A DNA stretch of 64,000 nucleotides from CAYYFX01 sp964571855 (GTDB taxonomy: Bacteria > ARS69), in NCBI GenBank assembly GCA_964571855.1, contig CAZNDO010000002.1, positions 372,001-436,000 on the forward strand, written 5' to 3'. Below the pieces are notes generated by a model that ran no database searches, was not told where the DNA came from, and saw only the letters and a program-made list of their open reading frames with translations. This document shows positions 9,292 through 17,059 of this stretch, piece by piece; position 1 is the first letter of the stretch, and each line of letters begins with the position of its first letter. A program made the translations under genes and the position numbers.

Positions 9292-10326
9292 TTACCGGTA
9301 CTGCGACTTCACCGAACCCCAGCTCGTCGGCTCCACGCCCACCGAGCCGTCGTTCAGCAGGTGCACGGAGTAGCTCAGCAGCGTGCCCGTGTCCGAAGCG
9401 CCGTTGTCGGAGACGAAGAGGTACCAGTCCCCCTCCTTGGACAGACCACGGAACGGCAGGAGGCCGGCCGGGTTCTCGGGCGCCACGGCGTAGCACTGGG
9501 CCGGGATGGTGGCCGGGCAGGAGCCCTCGCCCAGGATCACCAGGTTGCCCGTCCCGAAGTAGTACTTGTCCGTGCCGTTGTCCACGAGATTGCCGCCGCA
9601 GCCGAACATGCTGGCCGGCACGCCCGGGCGGTTCAGCAGGTCCACGGAGGTCGTGGCGCCGCCGGGAGCCACGTGCGTGAGCGTCACGATGAGGTCGCCC
9701 ACCCAGGTGTGGGTGATCGCCAGGTCCACCACGACGTCGTCGATGAACGAGCCGTCATCGCCGAACGAGATGGGACCGACGGTGATGCCGGCCGGGCTGT
9801 TGTCCGGGATCGCCACGTTCGCGATGAACTCCCCGCCCTTGTACTCGGTGATCGGGCACTCCGTGTCCGGAGGCGCCACGACGGAGCCCACCAGCCGGTA
9901 GAGGCCGGCGGAGGTCGCGCCGAAGCCGCGGACGCGGACGGAATACGTGCCCGTGTACGGCGCCACGAACCCGGAGATGAGCGAGAACGTGCCGGGCCCG
10001 CCGTCGTCGTCGGTCGCGAGTGTGGTCGTGCAGTCCGACGAGTACAGGTTGATGACCGTGTCCACCGTGGGCGTGCCGTCCGCGTCCGTGCCGACCGTGA
10101 TGATGTCGCCGGCGTTCGCGGAGAAGCTCACCCAGTCGTGGTTCCCGGCCGTGACGGCCGCATGGTAGACGTCGCCGGGCGTGTAGGGCTCGCCGGGGCA
10201 GACATCGTTGATGCCCTCGGTCTCGTTCACGTCCGCGAGGACGCGGGAGAGCTCGGGGAGGTCGGACAGGGACCACGGCTTCGCCGCGAGGGACGAGATC
10301 TCGTCCGCCTTGTCCGCGTGGGCCAC
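9292..10326 (-). CDS. Secreted PPC/P-domain protein, copy 2, signal peptide interrupted
   Basis: This frame encodes 344 residues closely similar to the copy at 7878-8969 throughout: DKADEISSLAAKPWSLSDLP, GDVYHAAVTAGNHDWVSFSA, FSLISGFVAPYTGTYSVRVRG, TWVGDLIVTLTHVAPGG, VDLLNRPGVP, FRGLSKEGDWYLFVSDN and the end VEPTSWGSVKSQYR. The annotated GTG start at 10326 gives a protein with no signal peptide. In the same frame, upstream, TTG 10377 opens MWKGAFVVAGLGLAL, then TGA at 10330-10332, then GVAHA-DK, which is exactly a signal peptide with a cleavage site. So either a TGG-to-TGA change has broken the export signal, or the base is wrong, or the stop is read through. Tandem duplication of copy 1 is clear. 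Confidence 0.75.
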   Translation of the reverse strand: MAHADKADEISSLAAKPWSLSDLPELSRVLADVNETEGINDVCPGEPYTPGDVYHAAVTAGNHDWVSFSANAGDIITVGTDADGTPTVDTVINLYSSDCTTTLATDDDGGPGTFSLISGFVAPYTGTYSVRVRGFGATSAGLYRLVGSVVAPPDTECPITEYKGGEFIANVAIPDNSPAGITVGPISFGDDGSFIDDVVVDLAITHTWVGDLIVTLTHVAPGGATTSVDLLNRPGVPASMFGCGGNLVDNGTDKYYFGTGNLVILGEGSCPATIPAQCYAVAPENPAGLLPFRGLSKEGDWYLFVSDNGASDTGTLLSYSVHLLNDGSVGVEPTSWGSVKSQYR

Positions 10327-10377
10327 GCCTCAGAGGGCCAGGCCGAGGCCGGCGACGACAAACGCACCTTTCCACAA
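10327..10377 (-). other. Interrupted signal-peptide segment of P-domain copy 2
   Basis: In frame with the downstream protein, TTG 10375-10377 starts a lysine-containing n-region and a hydrophobic stretch (WKGAFVVAGLGLAL), followed by TGA 10330-10332 and GVAHA. A GAGGAG ribosome-site match lies 10 nt before the TTG. Replacing the TGA with a sense codon would restore a normal 20-residue signal peptide. Confidence 0.6.
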
Positions 10378-10478
10378 ACGCTGGGGGCTCCTCGCCCGTT
10401 CGGTTCGGGGGAACGGCCCGGGGTGGCCGCTATCCGTTCCGGCGCCGGGCGAGCCGGCCCCACCCCGGAAACCACTCC

Positions 10479-10502
10479 GGGCCGGCGCGTTCGCGCCGGC
10501 CC
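10479..10502 (-). terminator. Hairpin terminator of the pga-type operon
   Basis: A perfect 9-bp GC stem (GGGCCGGCG with its complement) closes a CGTTCG loop, 56 nt beyond the deacetylase stop. It separates the polysaccharide operon from the P-domain gene that follows on the same strand. Confidence 0.65.
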
Positions 10503-10558
10503 AGCCCATGACAGTACGAAGTCCGGAGCTATACTTCCAAGCCGTTTCGATCCGTGGA

Positions 10559-11605
10559 TCAGGAACTCGAGAGAGTTCCCGACCCTTCCGGCACGTCCCT
10601 CCCGCCCTCCACCATCAGGCGGAAGACGCGGAACGAGGTTCGCGCGGTCACCGTGTACCGCCCGAGCCCGTCGGGCGGGTCCTCCTCCATCGCGCTGCGG
10701 AAGTCCCGGAGGTTCCGCTGCGGGTTGAGCGTCAGCAGCCGCCGGAATCCGGCCCGGTGGGCCAGGGAGTCCACGGCGCCGTCGCCGAACCCGAACGGCC
10801 ACGCGAGGTACCGCGCCTCCCGCCCCAGTTCCCGGCGGATCGCGGCCCGGCTGGCCTCCAGGTCGGCCCCGAGCGGGGACTCGAGCGACAACCGTCCCGC
10901 CGCGTCGCGCGCCGACACGAGGAAGCGCGGCACCGACTCCCCGCGCAGCCTCAGCTTCGTGTGCATGTCGTGCGTGTGACTCTCCACCCGGAACACGCCC
11001 TCCGCCTCGAGCGCGCGCAGCTCCGGCCAGTCCACGAAGTCGATGTCGTTCCATCCGGTCTGCCCGGCGCGCCCGGTCAGCAGGAAGACCGTGGCGTGGA
11101 AGCCGTACCGCCGCAGCACCGGCGCCGCGAGGCGCGCGATGGACTCGTCCCCGTCGTCGAACGTGAGGACCACGGCGCGTTCCGGGCGCGGCGCGCGCCC
11201 GTCCATCCAGTCGCTCAACTCGTCGAGCGAGATCGTGCGGTAGCCCTGTTCGTGGAGCCAGCGCATCTGGCGCTCGAACTCCGGCAGGGGCGTGGTCCAG
11301 TAGTCCTTGTCCGGCAGGGTCGGCATGTTCAGCAGCACCGCGCCGAGCACGCGGAGGAACCGCAGCGGCGTGAGCCCCTCGCGGAAGTAGTGGTAGCAGA
11401 GCACCGGCACGCCGGTCTTCGGCGTGCGGGAGAGCTCCTCGTAGCCGAACTCGCCGGACGCGATCAGGCGGGGCACGTCGAGGTCCCCCGCGGGGTTCGG
11501 CCCCACGCCCTGGCGCAGCCAACGGGAGCCCGAGGTGGCGAGCCACGCCACGACCGCCACCAGGGCGAGCGCGAGCGCGAGTCGCAGGGCGGGGTGCCGT
11601 CTCAC
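10559..11605 (-). CDS. pgaB: PgaB-like polysaccharide N-deacetylase
   Basis: A 348-residue membrane-anchored carbohydrate esterase family 4 (NodB fold) enzyme. One transmembrane anchor (about residues 5-20, LRLALALALVAVVAWL) precedes the domain. Motifs seen are VPVLCYHYF, the catalytic base and metal Asp in LTFDDGDES, and the zinc-binding SHTHDMH. PgaB-type enzymes partly de-N-acetylate poly-beta-1,6-GlcNAc so it can be exported. Unlike E. coli PgaB (about 670 residues) there is no C-terminal glycoside hydrolase-like domain. GTG 11605 overlaps the stop of the preceding barrel gene (GTGA). The link to PNAG rests mainly on the adjacent PgaC-like synthase. Confidence 0.82.
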   Translation of the reverse strand: MRRHPALRLALALALVAVVAWLATSGSRWLRQGVGPNPAGDLDVPRLIASGEFGYEELSRTPKTGVPVLCYHYFREGLTPLRFLRVLGAVLLNMPTLPDKDYWTTPLPEFERQMRWLHEQGYRTISLDELSDWMDGRAPRPERAVVLTFDDGDESIARLAAPVLRRYGFHATVFLLTGRAGQTGWNDIDFVDWPELRALEAEGVFRVESHTHDMHTKLRLRGESVPRFLVSARDAAGRLSLESPLGADLEASRAAIRRELGREARYLAWPFGFGDGAVDSLAHRAGFRRLLTLNPQRNLRDFRSAMEEDPPDGLGRYTVTARTSFRVFRLMVEGGRDVPEGSGTLSSS

Positions 11606-13332
11606 GGCGCGTGGAACAGGGACACGCCCCAGCCGTCGCGCTCGTACCCCGCCCCGCTGTCGAAGCGCGAGGTGGAGCTGCGGACGAACGCCGCGATGCC
11701 GAATCCCGACCGGAGCGCCGCGCGGGCTTCCAGGCCGCCGTTCAGCACGCCGAAGCGGTCCTCTTCCTCCTCGCGCTCGGAGGCGAGGCGCACGTCCCCC
11801 GCGAACGAGACGCGCGAGCCGACCTCCAGCGCGGCGCGCGCACCCAGCCACAGGGCGTCATAGGTCTCCGGGGAGTAGTAGCCGTGGTCCTCGGATTCGT
11901 CGAAGCGGAACGCGGAGGCGCCGCCCGACGCCCGGATCCGGATGTCCGCCGGCAACCGGTACGGGCCGTGCTCCACCTCCGCGCTGCCGGCGACGCGGGT
12001 GTTGTCGTCGGTGTACCCGGTGACGCTCCCGCTCCCGCGCAGCACCCAGCGGTCCGTAACCGTGATGTCCGCGCCCAGCCCGAACACGTCCGCGCGGATG
12101 GCGCGGGCCAGCGCGCGCGGCGTCTCGATGGGCACGCGCGCGTGCGCCAGGTCGAACCGGACGCGATCGCGCGGGGTGATCGTGACCCAGGCGTCCCACA
12201 CCAGGACCGCGCGCTTCACGTCGTCCCCGTCCCGGGTCTCCCCGTCCCCCGCCGGGACCACGTCGTCGCGCCGCAGGTTCCGCCCGATGTCCAGGATGCC
12301 CGCCCGCGCCTGGAACGAGAGGTTGCGGTTCGGGCGCCAGTCCCCGCCGGCGTCGGCACGCAGCGCATCGATCGACGGGGTGCCCGGCTCGTCCGCGGTC
12401 CCCTTCGCGAGGTGCACCACGCCGCGCCGCCCGCCCCCGAAGCCGCGCGAGGCGGCCAGACCGATGGTGTCCAGGGTCTGGTCGTCGCGGTCCTTCCAGT
12501 GCGAGTACGACAGCTCCACGACCGTGCCGCGGTCCGCGAGGATGGACCGGCGGAGATCGTCGGCCGCGGGGGTGCCCGCACCCTCCAGGGTCCGCAGCGC
12601 GGAGTCCTCCTCGCCCATCCACGCGCGCGCGCGCGCCAGGCCCACACGGGCGTCCTCGTCCTCCGGATCGTCCTCGAGCCGCGCCCGGTACAGGGCCTCG
12701 GCCCGGCGGTGGAGTCCGCGCCGGTTCTCGGCGTCGGCCAGGCCGCGCTGCGCCTCGGCGGAGGCGGGGTCCCGCGCGAGCGCCGCGACGTACGCCCGCG
12801 ACGCCCCCGGCGCGTCGTCCGCCCACGCGTGCATCCGCGCGACGCCGAGCGCCGCCTCCAGGTTGTCCGGATCGTCCGCCAGCAGCGCCGCGTACTCCGC
12901 GCGCGCGGCGTCCAGGTCGCCCGTCCACGAGATCGCCCGCGCCAGGCCGATCCGCGCCTCCGTGTCGTCGGGCACGCGGGCGAGCCGGCGCCGGAACCAC
13001 GGGATCGCTTCCGCGGGCCGGTCCGACCACGTGAGCTGGTGCGCCACGAGCAGGTCCAGCTCTCGCTCCAGCGCGGGGTCCAGCGCGATCGCCGCCGCGG
13101 CATCCCGCAAGGCCGCCGCGTGGTCGTCGCGCCCCGCCGCCTCGCGCGCGGACGCGGCCAGCCATCGCGCCGAATCCGCCGCGGCCGGCTCCTGCGCGGT
13201 CGCCGTCGCGGCCAGTGCGCACGCCGCCAGCCCGGCCGCCGCCGCCAGCGCGCGCGCCGCCCGTCCCGCGGCCGCCGCGCGCCGCCCCGCCCGGATCGCC
13301 CCGCGCCCGCTCAGTCGCGCCGCGTCTTCCAT
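11602..13332 (-). CDS. pgaA: TPR plus outer-membrane barrel, PgaA-like exporter
   Basis: A 576-residue protein with a signal peptide (to about residue 47, ATATA-QE). Residues about 50-290 are alanine-rich TPR repeats (AEAIPWFRRRLARVPDDTEARIGLARAISWTGDLDAARAEY type units). From about 300 to the end it alternates polar and hydrophobic residues in beta strands and ends in an aromatic-containing strand (WGVSLFHAP), as in PgaA or YaiO outer-membrane barrels. It should form the pore for the polymer, with the TPR part recruiting the deacetylase. It is shorter than E. coli PgaA (807). ATG 13332 lies 22 nt inside the synthase gene. Sequence identity to PgaA is not obvious; the assignment rests on architecture and operon. 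Confidence 0.7.
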   Translation of the reverse strand: MEDAARLSGRGAIRAGRRAAAAGRAARALAAAAGLAACALAATATAQEPAAADSARWLAASAREAAGRDDHAAALRDAAAAIALDPALERELDLLVAHQLTWSDRPAEAIPWFRRRLARVPDDTEARIGLARAISWTGDLDAARAEYAALLADDPDNLEAALGVARMHAWADDAPGASRAYVAALARDPASAEAQRGLADAENRRGLHRRAEALYRARLEDDPEDEDARVGLARARAWMGEEDSALRTLEGAGTPAADDLRRSILADRGTVVELSYSHWKDRDDQTLDTIGLAASRGFGGGRRGVVHLAKGTADEPGTPSIDALRADAGGDWRPNRNLSFQARAGILDIGRNLRRDDVVPAGDGETRDGDDVKRAVLVWDAWVTITPRDRVRFDLAHARVPIETPRALARAIRADVFGLGADITVTDRWVLRGSGSVTGYTDDNTRVAGSAEVEHGPYRLPADIRIRASGGASAFRFDESEDHGYYSPETYDALWLGARAALEVGSRVSFAGDVRLASEREEEEDRFGVLNGGLEARAALRSGFGIAAFVRSSTSRFDSGAGYERDGWGVSLFHAP

Positions 13333-14573
13333 TGGGTCCCCTTTCGCGCCGGCGCCCGGAGCAGGCCCGTGGGCGTGGAGCGCACGGTGATGACGGCCAG
13401 GAACATCCAGTACAGCAACGGATAGAAGATGGAGATGAAGTACGACCGGCCCAGCTCGTGGTCGTACCGGCGGTCCAGCATCACGCCGGTGAGGAGCTGC
13501 GCGAGGCAGACCGTGGCCATCGACATGCCCCACCAGTTCGGGATGGGGCTCGCGCCGACCGGCGGGTAGCCCACGGCGTAGCTCAGGATCCACACGGCGG
13601 TGAGGATCACGAAGCTGAACCCCCAGAAGATGGACGCGCTCGACTCCGCGATCACCGGCCAGAACCGGCGGTTCCGCCAGCGCAGCGCGCGCCCGCCGTG
13701 GCGGCGCAGCACCTGCGCGAGCCCGAGCGACCACCGCCGCCGCTGCTTCCACAGGTCGCGCCAGCGCTCCGGCACCTGCATCCAGACCACGGCGCGCGGC
13801 TCGTACCGGATGTCCCACGCGCGGAGCTGCATCTTCCAGCTCACGTCGATGTCCTCGGTGGCCATGTCCGGGCTGAACAGCCCCACGTCCTCCAGGGCCC
13901 GCCGGTGGAACGCGCCGACCACCCCGGACACGGTCAGGATGCGCCCCCACACGCGCTGCGCGCGCTTCTGCAGCGAGATGATGGACGTGAACTCGATGGC
14001 CTGCAGCCGCGAGATCAGGGTGCGCCGGTTCGTCACGCGCGGGTTGCCGGTGACCGCCCCCACGCGCGGATGCAGGAAGTGCGGCACGATCCAGCGCAGG
14101 ATCTCCGCGTCCGGGCGGGCGTCGGCGTCCATGACGCAGATGATCTCCCCCCGGGCGCAGCGGAGCCCGTCGTTCAGCGCCATTGCCTTCCCCTCGTTCA
14201 CCATCTTGCGGACCACGCGCACGCGGCCGCCGCTCAGGAACGGGCGGATCCGGGAGAAGGTGTCGTCCGTGCTCGCATCGTCGATCACGAGCACCTCGAA
14301 GCGCGGGTAGTCGATGCCGAGCATCGCGCGCAGCGTGGACTCGATGTTCCGCCCCTCGCAGTACGCGGGCAGCATGATGGTCACGAACGGCGGGTCCTCC
14401 GGCAGTTCCGGCAGGGGCCGCGGGGTGCGCTCCCGCCGCCACCAGTACATCAGCGACGTGAGGATCCACATGAGGCCCGTGAGCATGGGATACCACGCGA
14501 AGAACACGAGCCAGCCGAAGTAGATGGGCGTGTGCTGGAACCAGTCCAGGAAGGAGACGATGTCCGGTCTCAC
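13311..14573 (-). CDS. pgaC: Poly-beta-1,6-N-acetylglucosamine synthase, PgaC type
   Basis: A 420-residue inner-membrane family 2 processive glycosyltransferase. Two N-terminal membrane segments (GWLVFFAWYPMLTGLMWILTS) precede the GT-A domain: PAYCEGRNIEST, VIDDASTDDT, CVMDADARP (metal-binding Asp), TEDIDVSWKMQL (catalytic base), then WKQRRRWSLG, the QxxRW-type product-site motif. More membrane helices follow. The segments VTGNPRVTNRRTLI, LTVSGVVGAF, SPDMATEDIDVSWK and WDIRYEPRA match PgaC closely, so this is the firmest assignment in the operon. The GTG start overlaps the stop of the small membrane gene upstream (GTGA). The substrate should be UDP-GlcNAc. Confidence 0.92.
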   Translation of the reverse strand: MRPDIVSFLDWFQHTPIYFGWLVFFAWYPMLTGLMWILTSLMYWWRRERTPRPLPELPEDPPFVTIMLPAYCEGRNIESTLRAMLGIDYPRFEVLVIDDASTDDTFSRIRPFLSGGRVRVVRKMVNEGKAMALNDGLRCARGEIICVMDADARPDAEILRWIVPHFLHPRVGAVTGNPRVTNRRTLISRLQAIEFTSIISLQKRAQRVWGRILTVSGVVGAFHRRALEDVGLFSPDMATEDIDVSWKMQLRAWDIRYEPRAVVWMQVPERWRDLWKQRRRWSLGLAQVLRRHGGRALRWRNRRFWPVIAESSASIFWGFSFVILTAVWILSYAVGYPPVGASPIPNWWGMSMATVCLAQLLTGVMLDRRYDHELGRSYFISIFYPLLYWMFLAVITVRSTPTGLLRAPARKGTQWKTRRD

Positions 14574-15001
14574 GCCTGCTCCCTCCGCGGCTCCGCGAAG
14601 GCCAGGCCGGCCTCGAACCGCTTCACCCCCCCGTCCACGCGCACCACGACCACGGGCACGCGCGTGAGGTCGGCGTCGTCGGGGAACGCCCCGACGGAGC
14701 GCCCCAGGAAGTCCTCGCCGCCGGGCGGGGACGCGTCGGGACGGAGTTGGCGCCGCGTCCGGTGCTTGCGCTCGACGCGGCGGTTGTGGGCGACCCACCC
14801 CTGGGTGAGGAGGACCTGCAGGAGGATGAACACGCCGAGGAGGATCCCGGCCAGGCGCGCCTCGCGCTCCACGCCGCGGCCCAGCACGACGCGCCAGTAC
14901 AAGGCGTAGGTGATCCACATCGCAGCCGAGAACGCGAAGTGCCGGATCACGAGGGATCGGCGCACGCGCGCGACCGGCACGTCGTCCGAAGCCTGTTGCA
15001 T
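14570..15001 (-). CDS. pgaD: PgaD-like small membrane subunit
   Basis: A 143-residue protein with two membrane segments (about 25-45, FAFSAAMWITYALYWRVVL, and 55-75, AGILLGVFILLQVLLTQGWVA) followed by a basic stretch and a soluble tail. PgaD is a two-helix partner that PgaC needs and that is controlled by cyclic-di-GMP in E. coli; size, topology and position just before pgaC fit. An in-frame ATG at 15034 would add 11 residues, but a TATCCT -10-like box ends 6 nt before it, so the RNA probably starts there. The ATG at 15001 has GAGGA upstream and is preferred. Identification is by context, not by motif. Confidence 0.65.
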   Translation of the reverse strand: MQQASDDVPVARVRRSLVIRHFAFSAAMWITYALYWRVVLGRGVEREARLAGILLGVFILLQVLLTQGWVAHNRRVERKHRTRRQLRPDASPPGGEDFLGRSVGAFPDDADLTRVPVVVVRVDGGVKRFEAGLAFAEPRREQA

Positions 15002-15187
15002 CGTTCTCGAATCCTCGGGACCAGGGGACAACATGCATCGAGGATATCACGCGGCAACGGCGCGACGACGCGATCGCGAGCGCGTCCGCGCTCGACGTTC
15101 GCCGAGTGTGGGGGATGCTTGGTGTTCCCGGGCAGGTCTCGTCAGGTCGAGGATGCGCGCGGGCGCCTTGGTCTCCGCTGCCGCGCG

Positions 15188-15376
15188 CTAATCCCCCGGG
15201 GGCTCCTGCTTCGCCGCCCCGCTTCCGCCCTTCGCCGCCTTCCTCGGCGGCTCCCCCCCAGGATCCCCCGCCCGTATGCGCCGGATCTCGCGCACCGCGG
15301 CCGCGACCACGAACGCGATCGAGATCAGGAACAGCGTGACGAGCACCCACTCGACGCCGTCGGTCTGGCGTTCCAC
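15188..15376 (-). CDS. Small single-span membrane protein, unknown
   Basis: A 62-residue frame with one strong membrane segment (about residues 9-28, EWVLVTLFLISIAFVVAAA), a basic juxtamembrane stretch (REIRRIR) and a low-complexity tail rich in Gly, Pro and Lys. The GTG at 15376 follows GGAGGGTGGAC, so it has a good ribosome site. It lies upstream of the pga-type operon on the same strand with a 186-nt gap. No family recognised; the clean hydrophobic segment and ribosome site are the only support. Confidence 0.5.
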   Translation of the reverse strand: MERQTDGVEWVLVTLFLISIAFVVAAAVREIRRIRAGDPGGEPPRKAAKGGSGAAKQEPPGD

Positions 15377-15547
15377 GTCCACCCTCCAAGGATCCCCGGA
15401 TTCCCGGGGCGCCCGCGCCCGCGGGACGGGAAACTGGTAGAAGGAGACGGGCCCGACGTCAAGGGCGCGTTGAGTCGCCCCCCGCCCCCTTGCCGGACCG
15501 CCGGATTCCGGTGAGAGTGGCCCTTCCGTCAGGAGGTGCTTCCCGGA

Positions 15548-16309
15548 ATGGCGTTCCGCACCGCCGCGATCCTCGCCGGCCTGTCGGCGGCCGCCGTCCT
15601 GGGCGCCGCCGACGTCGTACACCCCGCAGAGCGACGCGAGTTCGGTCCCGTGTCGGTGGCGTTGTCCGGGGGCTTCCAGTCCTGGTCGCTCGCCTCCCTG
15701 GAGGACGCCCTCCGCGAGCGCGGCGAGGAGCTGGCCACGGACGGCTACGCGCTCGGCGGCGGGAGCTTCGACCTGACCTACGCGTACGCGGGCGAGTTCC
15801 AGTTCCGCCTGAGCCGGGCGTGGTTCGCGCGGGCCCAGGTGGAGTGGACGCGGCTGAAGCTCGAGGAGCGCGACCGGCGTTTCCTCCACTTCCTGGGGGG
15901 CGCCGACCGCACGCCCGTGTCCCTCTCGTACACGACGCGCGTGCACACCCGCCCCGTGATCGCGCAACTCGGGCTGGGGCGCGCGTGGGCGGGGCGCTCG
16001 GTGCGCGTGGGACTCGCGGGATCCTGGGTGGTGGCGCCCCTTCGCGTCGTGGACGAGATCAACGTGTACCTGGAGACGGAGACCGTGACCGAGGTGCGGT
16101 CGGAAGGCACCGGGATGGGCGCCGAGTTCGCGGCGTCCCTGGACTACTTCACGGACGTGGAGATGACGCTCTTCCTCGAGCTGTTCGGCCGGTTCGGAGC
16201 GGCCGACGTGCACACGGAGAACGACGTGTGGAACGGAACGGTCGTGCCCGAGCGGCGGCGCGTGGATCTCGACGGGATGGGCGTCCGCGTGGGGTTCCGA
16301 TGGATCTGA
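15548..16309 (+). CDS. Exported outer-membrane beta-barrel-like protein, unknown
   Basis: A 253-residue protein with a signal peptide (MAFRTAAILAGLSAAAVLGA-A). The rest shows alternating beta strands typical of small outer-membrane barrels (GSFDLTYAYAGEFQFRLSRAWFARAQVEW, VRVGLAGSWVVAP, EMTLFLELFGRFG) and ends in VRVGFRWI, an aromatic end strand of the kind recognised for outer-membrane insertion. No enzymatic motif is seen. The ATG at 15548 is preferred over GTG 15536 because AGGAGG lies upstream of it. It overlaps the next lipoprotein gene by 10 nt, so the two probably work together. Confidence 0.75.
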   Translation: MAFRTAAILAGLSAAAVLGAADVVHPAERREFGPVSVALSGGFQSWSLASLEDALRERGEELATDGYALGGGSFDLTYAYAGEFQFRLSRAWFARAQVEWTRLKLEERDRRFLHFLGGADRTPVSLSYTTRVHTRPVIAQLGLGRAWAGRSVRVGLAGSWVVAPLRVVDEINVYLETETVTEVRSEGTGMGAEFAASLDYFTDVEMTLFLELFGRFGAADVHTENDVWNGTVVPERRRVDLDGMGVRVGFRWI

Positions 16310-16968
16310 CGCCGCGCGCCCCCGCCGCCGCGCTCGCGGCCCTGATCCTCCTGGGCGGCTGCGCCGAGGAGACGCCGCTGGAGTACGGGCGGGATGCCCT
16401 CCTCCTCCCCGCCACGCTCGGCGAGGCGCTTCCGCTCGCCCTCGCGCAGGCGCGCGAGGTGGCCGCGGGCGCGTACGTGACCCGTCTCGGCGGCGGCTTC
16501 AGCGTGATGGACGCGGCCGGCCGGAGCTCCAGCCACACGTTCGTGTTCCATGCGCGCGTGGCGTCGCAGACGTTCCGGCGCATCACGGTGCACCTGATCC
16601 ACGGCAGCCCGTGGGTGAGCGACGTGCCGGTGCCGCCGCCCGACGCGCCCGCGCCGTTCGAACCGGAGGAGCTCACGCTGGATTCGGACGGGGTCGTGGC
16701 GCGGACCGTCCAGCTCGCGCCGAGCTACGGGGTCGGCCCCGGCGACGCGTACGCGGCGCGCCTCTCCGCCGTGCCCGCGTTCCCGGAGCCGCCGGGGAGC
16801 GGTGGGCTCGTGGCGTGGCGGGTGGACGTGCTGGTGCTGCAGGAGGCGGGCGACGGGCCGCCGGTGTACTTCTCCGCGGCGCGCTTCTACTTCGACTCCG
16901 TGACCGCGGAACTGCTCGACGATCCGGTGATCCCCGCCAACGGACCGGAGCTCTACCCGTACCCGTGA
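16300..16968 (+). CDS. Lipoprotein of unknown function
   Basis: A 222-residue protein whose signal peptide ends in a lipobox (ALILLGG-C, Cys near residue 20), so it should be lipid-anchored in the envelope. The mature part has beta-rich segments (THTFVFHARVASQTFRRITVHLIHG, LVAWRVDVLVLQEAGDG) and no recognised domain. It starts inside the last codons of the barrel protein gene (10-nt overlap) and is closed by the hairpin at 17001-17034. Confidence 0.78.
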   Translation: MDLTPRAPAAALAALILLGGCAEETPLEYGRDALLLPATLGEALPLALAQAREVAAGAYVTRLGGGFSVMDAAGRSSSHTFVFHARVASQTFRRITVHLIHGSPWVSDVPVPPPDAPAPFEPEELTLDSDGVVARTVQLAPSYGVGPGDAYAARLSAVPAFPEPPGSGGLVAWRVDVLVLQEAGDGPPVYFSAARFYFDSVTAELLDDPVIPANGPELYPYP

Positions 16969-17000
16969 CCCCTCCGCCGGGCCTCGCCCCGGAAAGCGTG

Positions 17001-17034
17001 CGGCCCGGCCCGCCGACGAGGGCGAGCCGGGCCG
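17001..17034. terminator. Hairpin between convergent lipoprotein genes
   Basis: A 9-bp stem (CGGCCCGGC with its complement) and a 16-base loop lie 32 nt after one lipoprotein stop and 25 nt after the other on the opposite strand. Confidence 0.55.
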
Positions 17035-17059
17035 GCGCCGCGGAGGAGCCCCCCGCGCC

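Noticed and set aside
10330..10332. Selenocysteine or TGA-as-tryptophan decoding for the signal-peptide TGA
   Set aside because: TGA ends many other genes here in the normal way, so reassignment is excluded; a selenocysteine in a signal peptide has no precedent known to me and no SECIS-like hairpin was evident. A mutation or base error is simpler.
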